A stretch of DNA of 25,636 nt from Siminovitchia sp047228825 (GCF_047228825.1 NZ_JBFEGN010000059.1:1-25636), one strand, 5' to 3'; positions 7,850-15,342 are shown, counted from the stretch's first letter. The notes: generated by a model from the letters alone, not told the origin. Numbers and translations: made by a program.

Positions 7850-8638
7850 GTGATTGCTTCAGTTAAGAGGGCCTGCGCGATTATCAATTGTTTTACACGC
7901 GATGAGCCTGTGTTGGGGAATGCTGAAATAGCAGAAAAGCTTGGATTGAGCAGGAGTACTACACACCATTTGGTTACGACACTCTGTAATGAAGGCGTTT
8001 TAATAAGGGATGCCGACAGGAAATATAGATTGGGTTGGAAATTGCTGGAGTGGAATAACAGTGTGATGTTCCAACAGGACTTTTATAACAAGGCGATGCC
8101 CTTGGTAAAAGAGTTGACGGATCGGTTCAGGGGGACAGCTCATATTGGCATGTTCGATAAAGGGGACGTTGTTTTTGTGTTGAGAATCTCATCAGAAGAT
8201 GAAGATTCAGTTCCTACTTATTTAGGTGCGAGGAAGCCGGCGTACTGTACAAGCGCCGGAAAGGCTTTACTTGCTTATAACGCTTCCTATCTGCAGGAAA
8301 CCATCGATAAAGGGCTGTCACAGCAAGGGCCAAATACGATTACGGATGTCGGAATACTTAAAAAAGAGTTGGCGTCAATCAGGAAGCAGGGATATTCTGT
8401 TAGCGACAATGAAAATGATACATGTACGTATGCGATTGCGGCTCCCATTATGTCTTATTCCGGCGAAACGATTGCTTCAGTGAATCTGGTAGGGCCGACA
8501 AGCTATATGAGGGGCCTTCATAGAACCCATATAATTCAATGTGTTGTAAATACAGCAAAAGCCATCTCTCGTGAATTAGGTTATATAGAAGTAAAAGGTT
8601 TTGTTGGTGAATACTCAAAAAAGTTGAAATACTCTTAA
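7850..8638 (+). CDS. IclR-family transcriptional regulator
   Basis: A 262-residue regulator with an N-terminal winged helix-turn-helix (about 2-65; IAEKLGLSRSTTHHLVTTL) and a C-terminal IclR effector-binding domain that ends with SYSGETIASVNLVGP and a final helix. IclR proteins commonly control aromatic and organic-acid catabolism with a pathway metabolite as ligand. Start GTG at 7850 has AAGGAG 8 bases upstream; the GTG at 7841 overlaps that site. It is followed by the TRAP transporter genes after 64 bases, and probably shares their transcript. A degraded relative of its C-terminal half lies at 14875-15113, so the locus once had at least two such regulators. Its ligand and targets are unknown. 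Confidence 0.9.
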   Translation: MIASVKRACAIINCFTRDEPVLGNAEIAEKLGLSRSTTHHLVTTLCNEGVLIRDADRKYRLGWKLLEWNNSVMFQQDFYNKAMPLVKELTDRFRGTAHIGMFDKGDVVFVLRISSEDEDSVPTYLGARKPAYCTSAGKALLAYNASYLQETIDKGLSQQGPNTITDVGILKKELASIRKQGYSVSDNENDTCTYAIAAPIMSYSGETIASVNLVGPTSYMRGLHRTHIIQCVVNTAKAISRELGYIEVKGFVGEYSKKLKYS

Positions 8639-8702
8639 CTGTAAAATAGCAGCATCAATGATTTCTTTAAATAGATGTAAAAAATTTAAGGGGGTTTTTA
8701 TT

Positions 8703-9728
8703 GTGAAAAAATTTAATATTCGCATGTTCATCATTTCAATCATTGCTGTTATGGTGTTATCCGCATGCGGAAGTGGAGGCGGCGACAAAGAGGAAGCAGC
8801 GGCTGTCGGCGGAAGGGATGGAGAAAAGACGTATAACTTTAAGTTAGGCCATATTGCTCCGCCTGATCATATTTGGAATGAAGCGGCGCAGAAATTGGCC
8901 GATGAATTGGAGGAACGTTCCGGCGGCAGGATGAAAATGGAGTTATATCCCGGAGGGCAATTGGGGAGTGACTCGGATATGGTACAGCAGCTGGAAGCAG
9001 GGTCGCTGGATTTTGCCTTTATAACAAACGCTTTTTTAACATCTAAATCGGATGCATTCAGTGCATGGTTTGCACCGTATCTGTTTGACTCTTATGAAGA
9101 AGCATTGGAAGCAAGTAAAAGTGATCAAGCTAAAAAGATTCTTGCTACATTGGATGACCAAGGATTAAAAGCACTGGGTTATTTCTTTTCCGGGCACCGT
9201 ACAATGATGTTCAGAGAAAAGGTAGAGAAACCGGAAGATATGGACGGATTGGCTTTGCGTGTAACGCCAAGCCCCGCATTGGAAGACTGGTATCGTTCAT
9301 TGGGAGTCAGCCCGGAGTCCATCTCATTACCTGACGTGTATCAATCTGCACAAACGGGTGTTATCGACGGTATGGATATGGATTTGGATGCAGCCATCAC
9401 TTCCAACTATAACGAAGTAACCGGTTTTGGAGCGGTAACAAATCACATGGTGTGGCCTTCCGTCATGATCATGAATAAAGCTTTATACGATGGAATGTCC
9501 GAAGAAGATAAGAAAATCGTGGAAGAGTCCATGGAAGCAGCCTCTGAATTTGCTACGTTGAAACGCGCTTCCCAAGAAGAAGAATTCAGAAAAACACTTG
9601 AGGAAAGAGGTATGGAACTCTACGAAATTGATCCTTCTTTGTTTGATAAATATACGAAAGAATTTGATGAAAAGTATAAAGCAAAGGATCCTCTGATCGC
9701 AGAATTTATTGACACGTTCCGTAAATAG
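8703..9728 (+). CDS. dctP: TRAP transporter substrate-binding lipoprotein DctP
   Basis: A 341-residue extracytoplasmic binding protein of the DctP family, the high-affinity receptor of a tripartite ATP-independent transporter for organic anions. The start is GTG at 8703, with AAGGGGG 7 bases upstream, which gives a short lipoprotein signal peptide (KKFNIRMFIIS...) with lipobox LSAC and lipidated Cys22. The mature protein shows family blocks near GLALRVTPSPALEDWY, where the conserved Arg salt-bridges a substrate carboxylate, and SLPDVYQSAQTGVIDG. It would be anchored to the outer face of the membrane. Context suggests a carboxylated aromatic such as anthranilate or isatinate as ligand, which is inference. 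Confidence 0.92.
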   Translation: MKKFNIRMFIISIIAVMVLSACGSGGGDKEEAAAVGGRDGEKTYNFKLGHIAPPDHIWNEAAQKLADELEERSGGRMKMELYPGGQLGSDSDMVQQLEAGSLDFAFITNAFLTSKSDAFSAWFAPYLFDSYEEALEASKSDQAKKILATLDDQGLKALGYFFSGHRTMMFREKVEKPEDMDGLALRVTPSPALEDWYRSLGVSPESISLPDVYQSAQTGVIDGMDMDLDAAITSNYNEVTGFGAVTNHMVWPSVMIMNKALYDGMSEEDKKIVEESMEAASEFATLKRASQEEEFRKTLEERGMELYEIDPSLFDKYTKEFDEKYKAKDPLIAEFIDTFRK

Positions 9729-9742
9729 GGGAGGCTGCTTAT

Positions 9743-10228
9743 ATGAAGACTTTAAGTAACTGGGTTGAAAAGTTTGAAAAAATTGCTTCTATAATTTTGA
9801 TGGCTGCTTTAACCATTGTACTTTTTATTGGCGTTGTTTACAGATACTTTTTAAATGCCCCGCTTTTCTGGGCGAATGAAGCTAGTATTTTTATGATGAC
9901 ATGGCTTACATTTCTGGGAGGGAGTTTGGGACTTAAATACAAGTCCCAAGCTTCTATCACTTTTTTAGTTGACCGTTTTTCTAATAGCGGAAAAAGAGTT
10001 CTCTTGATCATTACCCATCTCATTATTTTGCTGACTCTTGGTTTTTTACTGTATTTAAGCTACGAGTGGGTCTTGACCTTATCTCCTCAGAAGTCGAGCT
10101 CCATGCGTATTCCGATGTGGATTCCATATCTGTCTGTTCCGGTGGGGTTGACTTTTGCTTTTATTCATATGCTGGATTACATGGTGGATCTGTTGAAAAA
10201 AACCCCGAAGAGAAGTGATGCTTTATGA
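9743..10228 (+). CDS. dctQ: TRAP transporter small permease DctQ
   Basis: A 161-residue membrane protein with four predicted hydrophobic helices, the size and topology of DctQ. Family features include the FIGVVYRYFLNAPLFWANE stretch at the end of helix 1 and the short polar loop LGLKYKSQASITFLVDRF. It links the binding protein and the large permease. It starts 14 bases after dctP with GGGAGG upstream and overlaps dctM by ATGA, so the two membrane subunits are translationally coupled. Confidence 0.9.
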   Translation: MKTLSNWVEKFEKIASIILMAALTIVLFIGVVYRYFLNAPLFWANEASIFMMTWLTFLGGSLGLKYKSQASITFLVDRFSNSGKRVLLIITHLIILLTLGFLLYLSYEWVLTLSPQKSSSMRIPMWIPYLSVPVGLTFAFIHMLDYMVDLLKKTPKRSDAL

Positions 10229-11508
10229 CGTTTGGTTTGGTATCAACTATTGTCGTTTTTGTTTTGTTGTTGATTATCGGAATTCCAATTTCTCTTGTTT
10301 TGGCTATTACATCTTTGGCTTATTTGTTTTTAACTGACAACCTTACTTTGTTGGCGACAGTCCCTCAAAAAATGTTTTCAGGGATGGATAATTTCGGATT
10401 GCTGGCTATTCCGTTATTTATGCTTGCCGGTGAATTGATGAATTTTGGAGGAATCACCAGCCGGCTCGTACAATTTGCAAAAGTATTAATTGGCCATTTC
10501 AAGGGCGGCTTAGCCTATGTTTCCATTATTGCGAATATGTTTCTTGCCTCCATATTAGGTTCAGCAAATGCGCAAGCCGCAATGATGAGTAAAGTAATGG
10601 TGCCAGAAATGGAAAAGGAAGGATATTCACGCGAATTTTCCTCGGCTTTGACATTGGCTTCGTCTGTTGTAGCTCCGATTATCCCGCCAAGTATGCTGTT
10701 TATCATATATGGGACGCTGACAGGAGCTTCTATTGGTGATCTGTTTATAGCGGGAATTATTCCGGGAATTATACTGGGAATAGGATTTATAATCGTCATT
10801 GGCTTCATGAATGTCAAAGAGAATTTTCCTAGAAGCGAGCGGGGAACACTGAAGGAAATTTTTAAAAGCTTTTTAAATGTTTTGCCGGCATTGCTAATTC
10901 CCTTCATTATTATATACGGTATATTAGGTGGGATTTTCACACCGACTGAATCGGCTGCTGTTGCCTGTATTATAGCTGTCATTATCGGTTTTTTTTATAA
11001 ACAGTTAAAGGTAAAATTTATACCTGAAATTTTATTGAACACGGTTGTAAATACGGCCACCATTACCTTTTTAATTGTGACAGCCAATTTGTTCGGCTAC
11101 ATTATCGCTTATGAGAGACTTCCGCAATTAATGGCAGAATCTATGTTAAGTATTTCTGAAAATCCAATCGTGTTCCTTTTATTGGTTAACATTTTGCTGC
11201 TTTTGCTCGGGTGTGTGTTAGATGGGATTGCTGCATTAATTATATTGGTTCCGGTTTTGGCTCCTTTGCTGATAACCTATCAAATTGACCCTGTTCATTT
11301 TGGTGTCATCATTACGATTAACTTGACAATTGGTTTATTGACTCCTCCTGTTGGAACAGGCCTGTTTATTGTTTCCTCGGTAGCGAAAGTAAAAGTAGAA
11401 TCTCTTGTAAAGGCCATTATGCCATTCCTGATTACGACAGTTGTCATATTAATGATCATTACGTATTGGGAAGACGCCGTATTGTGGCTTCCGAGCCTTT
11501 ACAAATAA
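10225..11508 (+). CDS. dctM: TRAP transporter large permease DctM
   Basis: A 427-residue polytopic membrane protein of the DctM/SiaM type that carries the Na+- or H+-coupled transport pathway. Recognisable blocks are AIPLFMLAGELMNFGGI (about 66-82), LGSANAQAAMMSKVMVPEM and the re-entrant loop PIIPPSMLFIIYG, plus TPPVGTGLF in the second half. The family length and a hydrophobic profile of 11-12 helices fit. It overlaps dctQ by four bases. A good intrinsic terminator follows at 11647-11673, ending the iclR-dctPQM unit. Confidence 0.93.
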   Translation: MTFGLVSTIVVFVLLLIIGIPISLVLAITSLAYLFLTDNLTLLATVPQKMFSGMDNFGLLAIPLFMLAGELMNFGGITSRLVQFAKVLIGHFKGGLAYVSIIANMFLASILGSANAQAAMMSKVMVPEMEKEGYSREFSSALTLASSVVAPIIPPSMLFIIYGTLTGASIGDLFIAGIIPGIILGIGFIIVIGFMNVKENFPRSERGTLKEIFKSFLNVLPALLIPFIIIYGILGGIFTPTESAAVACIIAVIIGFFYKQLKVKFIPEILLNTVVNTATITFLIVTANLFGYIIAYERLPQLMAESMLSISENPIVFLLLVNILLLLLGCVLDGIAALIILVPVLAPLLITYQIDPVHFGVIITINLTIGLLTPPVGTGLFIVSSVAKVKVESLVKAIMPFLITTVVILMIITYWEDAVLWLPSLYK

Positions 11509-11646
11509 AATATTCATGAGCTATTGCCCTAAACCCAAGGATGAAAATTAGTTATATTAACCATAATGTTATACTACAAGCAGTGAGTATAAGACGTTCC
11601 TTTTAATAGTGGTTTAACCCTGTAAATAAACAGCACTACATATTTC

Positions 11647-11673
11647 AAGTGATCTGGCCGGGTCACTTTTTTT
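11647..11673 (+). terminator. Intrinsic terminator after dctM
   Basis: AAGTGATC pairs with GGTCACTT (one T-G wobble) around the loop TGGCCG and is followed by seven T, a classic rho-independent terminator. Confidence 0.85.
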
Positions 11674-11774
11674 GTGGAATAAAACACCCTGACTGCAAGT
11701 TCACCATCTTTCTAAATAAAGATACAATTATTTGAAAAAATTTTGTTGTAATTTCATCATGAGGAATCCGGAGA

Positions 11775-11803
11775 TTGAGTGGTGTTAGCGTTTTCAATAT
11801 ATT
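11775..11803 (+). promoter_or_regulatory. Candidate sigma-A promoter of the hydroxylase operon
   Basis: TTGAGT (-35, 4 of 6) and TATATT (-10, 5 of 6) are spaced by 17 bases. The cre-like site lies between them, so CcpA binding would directly block RNA polymerase. Confidence 0.5.
11783..11796 (+). promoter_or_regulatory. Candidate cre site (CcpA) within the hydroxylase promoter
   Basis: TGTTAGCGTTTTCA matches TGWAARCGYTWNCW at 13 of 14 positions and sits between the -35 and -10 boxes. It predicts carbon catabolite repression of anthranilate hydroxylation. Confidence 0.6.
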
Positions 11804-11839
11804 AGTAGTAACAAACGCTAGGATTGGAGGCAGGGACGA

Positions 11840-12325
11840 ATGAATGTCAGAGAGTTACGAAATTGTTTCGGCTGTTTCGCAACGGGTGTCACAGTAGTCA
11901 CCTGGGAAAATGATGAAGGCCGAAGGAGAGGAATCACAGTTAACTCTTTTACTTCAGTATCGTTGGATCCCCCGCTGTTGCTCGTTTCGATTGATAAAAA
12001 AACGAAAGCTTTCGAAGAACTGAAAAACAGATCTTTCGTAATCAATATTTTATCTTCGGAACAAAGGGGGCATGCAATGCAATTTGCAGGTCGTCCGCAG
12101 GAGGATCTAATTATCGAATGGGACGATCAAACTGGAAAAGGCCCGAGGCTGAAAGGAGCTTCCGCTCATTTTCAGTGTGACCCCTGGGATGAATATGAAG
12201 GGGGCGATCACCTGTTGTTTTTGGGGAAAGTAAAGGACTTCTCCTATAACGACAGTGAAAGTCTGATGTTCTATAGAGGAAAGTTTTTTGAAACTGAATA
12301 TAAAACTATTCTGGAAGGAAAATAA
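11840..12325 (+). CDS. NADH:FAD reductase component of anthranilate 3-hydroxylase
   Basis: A 161-residue flavin reductase of the HpaC/FlRed type, which supplies FADH2 to a separate monooxygenase. Features are the N-terminal FATGVTVVTW block, the flavin-binding GITVNSFTSVSLDPP segment and the GDHLLFLGKV motif near residues 121-130. It starts at ATG after TTGGAGGCAGG and leads a three-gene unit with the hydroxylase and an FAD synthetase. This reductase + hydroxylase + flavin-nucleotide enzyme set matches the anthranilate hydroxylase system characterised in Geobacillus thermodenitrificans NG80-2 (GTNG_3158-3160), as I recall it. The specific FAD preference is inferred from that resemblance. Confidence 0.88.
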   Translation: MNVRELRNCFGCFATGVTVVTWENDEGRRRGITVNSFTSVSLDPPLLLVSIDKKTKAFEELKNRSFVINILSSEQRGHAMQFAGRPQEDLIIEWDDQTGKGPRLKGASAHFQCDPWDEYEGGDHLLFLGKVKDFSYNDSESLMFYRGKFFETEYKTILEGK

Positions 12326-12355
12326 CAATTCTAAATATAAACGGAGGGATAGAGA

Positions 12356-13861
12356 ATGGGGATCAGAAAAGGAAAAGACTATATTGAAGGTATAAAATCA
12401 CGACAGCCAGAGGTGTGGTTTCGGGGAGAAAAGATAACGGATGTTTACAATCATCCTGTTTTCCGGCAGCCGATCAAGGAGATAGCCAAGCTTTATGACA
12501 TGCAGCATGATCCTGAATACCAAGATCAAATCACTCATATTTGTGAGGAAACAGGTGAAAGGGTTAATAATTCGTTTTTAATTCCAAGGGACAGGGAAGA
12601 TTTACAAAAACGCAGACGGGTATTCGAAGTTTGGGCAGAAGCCACATTCGGCTTGATGGGAAGAACCCCGGATTTCCTGAATGTAGTGCTAACCTCCTTC
12701 GCCACTAACGATTGGTTCTTCAGACAATATGGGGAAGACCGCTTTGGTGATAACATCATCCATTACTACCGGTATGTGAGGGATAATGACCTGTTCCTTA
12801 CACATGCGATTGTCAACCCGCAAAACGACCGCAGTAAATCTTCACATGAGCAGGATTCGGAGTATTCCCACCTCGGAGTGGTAAGGGAAACGGAAGACGG
12901 GTTAATCGTACGTGGTTCAAAAATGCTTGCTACCCTTGCACCAATCACGGACGAAGTGATCATTTATTCCTATCCAAGCTTCAAACCTGGGGATGAGAAG
13001 TTCGCCATCTCGTTTGCACTTCCAATTGATACACCGGGCTTGAAGATCTATTGCCGTGAGGAGACCCAGAATGGCTTGCGCTCTACATGGGATCATCCTT
13101 TGGCATCCAGGTTTGAGGAGATGGATGCGGTACTCGTTTTTGATGACGTATTGGTTCCGTGGGAGCGTGTCTTCATCAACCAGAACGTGGAAGCGGGGAA
13201 TTTATTGTATCCGAAGACAGGTGCTAATTTGCAGCCTTCTCATCAATCTGCTGTCAGAGGCCTGGTAAAACTCTCCTTCGTTGCGGATGTGACCTGCTCC
13301 ATAGCGGACTCCATCGGGGTGGATGGATTTCTGAACGTCCAAAACCAATTGTCTGAACTGATTCAGGGCGTAGAGACGATCCGGGCGCTGGTGCGCACTG
13401 CAGAGAGAGAATACACCATCACGGAGCAGGGAGAGGCGCTGCCGAACATCGTGCCGCTTGAAACGATCCGTGGCTTGCTGCCCAATATGTATCCCAGAGC
13501 AATTGAAATCCTGCAGACGATCGGGGCAGGTGGTCTCCTGATGTCACCTACTGGAGCTGACTTTGTTAACCCCGAAATCTCTGATGATATGAATAAGTAC
13601 TATTCTGGCCGTGCAGGTGTCACTTCCGAGAAAAGGGTCCGTCTGTTTAAACTGGCCTGGGATCTGTGCGGGGAAGCGTTCGGACAAAGGCTGGTCCAAT
13701 ACGAGCGTTATTATTCAGGTGACCCGGTCCGCAAAATGGGGATGTTTTACAACGTGCATAAGAGAAACAATCCTACTTATCCCCGTGTGGAGCGTGCTTT
13801 GGAAGAAGCATTGAAGATGTCACCGGAATACAAAAAAGCGGCCAAAGAGATAACCAAATAA
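12356..13861 (+). CDS. FADH2-dependent anthranilate 3-monooxygenase (HpaB family)
   Basis: A 501-residue flavin-dependent hydroxylase of the 4-hydroxyphenylacetate 3-monooxygenase (HpaB) family with an acyl-CoA-dehydrogenase-like fold. It uses reduced FAD from the reductase and O2. Family blocks include GLMGRTPDF (about 99-107), LFLTHAIVNPQNDRSK (146-161) and GSKMLATLAPITDE. It probably converts anthranilate to 3-hydroxyanthranilate, the substrate of the dioxygenase encoded at 15343. In phenol-hydroxylating HpaB a Tyr, by my recollection, sits four residues after the conserved GR arginine and contacts the substrate; here that position is Phe107, which fits a different substrate. Start ATG follows ACGGAGGG. 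The gap to the reductase is 30 bases. Confidence 0.88.
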   Translation: MGIRKGKDYIEGIKSRQPEVWFRGEKITDVYNHPVFRQPIKEIAKLYDMQHDPEYQDQITHICEETGERVNNSFLIPRDREDLQKRRRVFEVWAEATFGLMGRTPDFLNVVLTSFATNDWFFRQYGEDRFGDNIIHYYRYVRDNDLFLTHAIVNPQNDRSKSSHEQDSEYSHLGVVRETEDGLIVRGSKMLATLAPITDEVIIYSYPSFKPGDEKFAISFALPIDTPGLKIYCREETQNGLRSTWDHPLASRFEEMDAVLVFDDVLVPWERVFINQNVEAGNLLYPKTGANLQPSHQSAVRGLVKLSFVADVTCSIADSIGVDGFLNVQNQLSELIQGVETIRALVRTAEREYTITEQGEALPNIVPLETIRGLLPNMYPRAIEILQTIGAGGLLMSPTGADFVNPEISDDMNKYYSGRAGVTSEKRVRLFKLAWDLCGEAFGQRLVQYERYYSGDPVRKMGMFYNVHKRNNPTYPRVERALEEALKMSPEYKKAAKEITK

Positions 13862-13896
13862 TCTTTTGGCAAATCCGATGAAATGAGGGAGATCAG

Positions 13897-14424
13897 TTGA
13901 GCGTTCACCAAACTGAAAGTCTTACATTACCCGGTTCTGTTGTAGCCATAGGGGCCTTTGATGGAGTGCATCGCGGACATCAAACCGTTATCCGTGAATT
14001 GGTAAGAATAAGCTGTTCCGAGGGAGTGCCTAGTGTCGTCTATACTTTTTATCCGCCTCCCCGAGCGTACTTTCAGGGGGCTCAAATACTGACTACTCCA
14101 GTGGTGAAAGCCCAACTGCTGAAGAAGCTGGGTGTAGATCATGTGGTAATGGCGACATTTGATCAGGACTACTTACAGAGAACTGCCGATGATTTTATTC
14201 AAGAGTTGTCCAAATTGAATCCAAAGAAGATAATAGTGGGCGAGGACTTCAGATTTGGAAATAAGCGTTCCGGGGATGTCCCCCTATTGAGGGAACACTT
14301 CCTGGTCCAAACTATCCATCCGATTTGTTGCCCGAACGGGGAAAGAATTTCCTCAACGAGAATAAGAGAGTTGATACTGAAGGGGAAACGGGATCAGGCA
14401 TTGCCGTTGCTGGGATGGATTTAA
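13897..14424 (+). CDS. Stand-alone FAD synthetase (FMN adenylyltransferase domain)
   Basis: A 175-residue protein covering only the N-terminal nucleotidyltransferase domain of RibF. It has GAFDGVHRGH (19-28, the HxGH-type ATP site), VGEDFRFGNKRSGD (114-127) and ISSTRIREL (151-159). The C-terminal riboflavin kinase domain of the usual protein of about 310 residues is absent. It should adenylate FMN to FAD, securing cofactor for the preceding reductase/hydroxylase pair. The start is TTG at 13897 with GAGGGAG a few bases upstream. In Geobacillus the comparable gene is reported as bifunctional, so the short form is noteworthy. The housekeeping RibF must lie elsewhere. Confidence 0.85.
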   Translation: MSVHQTESLTLPGSVVAIGAFDGVHRGHQTVIRELVRISCSEGVPSVVYTFYPPPRAYFQGAQILTTPVVKAQLLKKLGVDHVVMATFDQDYLQRTADDFIQELSKLNPKKIIVGEDFRFGNKRSGDVPLLREHFLVQTIHPICCPNGERISSTRIRELILKGKRDQALPLLGWI

Positions 14425-14725
14425 AATGATTAATAAGATAACTAATGTAAAGGGGACTGCCGCAGAAAAATCAGTATATACTGATTTTCTGTGCAGCTCT
14501 TCTAACTTTACCTTGACAAAGCTTTCGGCACGAGAAGCCGTTCCATCATTCCTAGAAAAAGTTCCAGGGGTTATCCATGTAAACGGTTTAGCAATTTTAA
14601 CTAAAAATGTGAGACCTAGGATAGCGATGTAACAGTTTGTAAACATCTTCCGGGTCTCTATTTTATTAGCGATTATGTAAAAGGCGCATGCCCCCGTTCC
14701 TTGTAAAGGCGTCAGGGAGGATTAT
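14425..14725. other. Scarred intergenic region with a long palindrome
   Basis: No credible gene is visible; short open frames on both strands lack recognisable motifs. It begins with a 33-base hairpin (14461-14493), continues AT-rich and ends just before the ribosome binding site of the amidase stub. The preceding GGGGACTGCCGCAG could be an insertion-sequence end or remnant, but no mate is found nearby. Confidence 0.4.
14461..14493. repeat. Long near-perfect palindrome downstream of the FAD synthetase
   Basis: The 22-base core at 14467-14488 (AAAATCAGTATATACTGATTTT) is a perfect palindrome, extended by CGCAG/CTGTG with a bulged A and one wobble. No T-run follows, so it is a weak terminator candidate. 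It may be a transcript-end stabiliser or a mobile-element remnant. Confidence 0.5.
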
Positions 14726-14890
14726 ATGAGTCTATTGAAAATATCCAAGTCATTAGGCAGGAAGATTTCTCCAGTAGAATTGGTGAAGCAGTCTTTGGCT
14801 AAGATCAAAAAGGATAATCCGGTTTTTAATGCTTTTATCACCGTTTGTAAGGATCAGGCCCTCGCTGATGCTGTCTGTATTGAAGGATGA
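14726..14890 (+). pseudogene. Amidase-signature-family N-terminal stub
   Basis: A 54-codon frame begins at ATG with AGGGAGG 5 bases upstream. It reads like the N-terminus of an amidase-signature (GatA-type) hydrolase: SPVELVKQSLAKI, then NPVFNAFITV and ALADAV. Intact family members have 450 or more residues with a Lys-Ser-Ser triad that is absent here. Homology stops near 14870 and the sequence passes at once into an IclR remnant, so a deletion has fused two broken genes. A short peptide may still be made. Confidence 0.7.
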
Positions 14891-15113
14891 GCTTAAGTTA
14901 ATTCGTCAGAATGGTTATTCAACCAGCAATAGTGAAAATTCGGACGGGATGTATGGAATTGCAGCTCCGATTCTTTCCTATTCATAGCAAATTATTGCTG
15001 CTGTTAACTTGATTGGCCCCCCTTCTTATATGAAAGGCGACCCGCTAATCGTTCAAAGTGTTAAGAACACTGCCCAGTCGATCTTAAAAGAACTGGGGTA
15101 CATTGAAATTTAA
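14875..15113 (+). pseudogene. IclR-family regulator, C-terminal remnant with in-frame stop
   Basis: In the frame passing through 14871 the translation reads VLKDELKLIRQNGYSTSNSE, then IAAPILSYS, a TAG stop at 14985-14987, then IIAAVNLIGPPSYMKG and KELGYIEI to TAA at 15111. It aligns closely with the last 80 or so residues of the IclR protein at 7850-8638 (GIAAPI versus AIAAPI; GYIE at the end). The DNA-binding domain and most of the effector domain are missing. It is a dead paralogue, probably once the local regulator of the ring-cleavage operon. Confidence 0.82.
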
Positions 15114-15185
15114 GTTTCCATGTTTTTTACCGAGTGAATTATTCCAGCGTCGTTAATAAATAAAAAAATTAAAGAAATGTTGCTA

Positions 15186-15204
15186 TATTTCATATTATGA
15201 AATA
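15186..15204. promoter_or_regulatory. 19-bp palindrome, candidate operator for the ring-cleavage operon
   Basis: TATTTCATA and TATGAAATA are exact reverse complements around a single T. The site is 139 bases upstream of the dioxygenase start and about 30 bases upstream of a -10-like TATACT at 15234-15239. It could bind a dimeric regulator such as the IclR protein. Confidence 0.45.
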
Positions 15205-15255
15205 ACCTTAGCGTATAAAAAATGCCCTTTCACTATACTAATCTTAAATACAAAA

Positions 15256-15316
15256 CTCCTAAATTGAAAAGCGGATCCTGGTGAAAGCCCGAAAATGAAT
15301 GCGCTTTATTTAGGAG
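15256..15316 (+). promoter_or_regulatory. Leader stem-loop upstream of the 3-hydroxyanthranilate dioxygenase
   Basis: CTCCTAAAT and AAAGCG (5' side, separated by TGA) pair with the contiguous CGCTTTATTTAGGAG (3' side), giving a 15-bp stem with a 3-base bulge and a 28-base loop (15274-15301). It lies in the untranslated leader, 10 bases before the ribosome binding site TGGAGGG at 15327. It may stabilise the mRNA, bind a regulator or be part of a sensing RNA. I do not recognise it as a known riboswitch. TGAATGCGCTTTAT (15296-15309), on its 3' side, matches cre at 12 of 14. Confidence 0.55.
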
Positions 15317-15342
15317 AAATTTAGAATGGAGGGTATTTCATT

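Larger units (their letters stand above)
11509..11839. other. Intergenic region: terminator, promoter and cre before the hydroxylase operon
   Basis: No coding sequence is seen. It holds the TRAP operon terminator, then a promoter overlapped by a cre-like site, so it is a transcription-unit boundary. An 8-base inverted repeat TAGCGTTT (11786-11793) / AAACGCTA (11813-11820) also flanks the -10 region. Confidence 0.6.

Noticed and set aside
10515..10982. Minus-strand 155-codon frame opposite dctM
   Set aside because: It lies wholly within the clearly coding dctM gene and is a shadow frame with no family features.
14353..14646. Minus-strand 97-codon frame and the overlapping plus-strand frame at 14426-14632
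   Set aside because: No recognisable motif or ribosome binding site; both run through a long palindrome in a scarred region.
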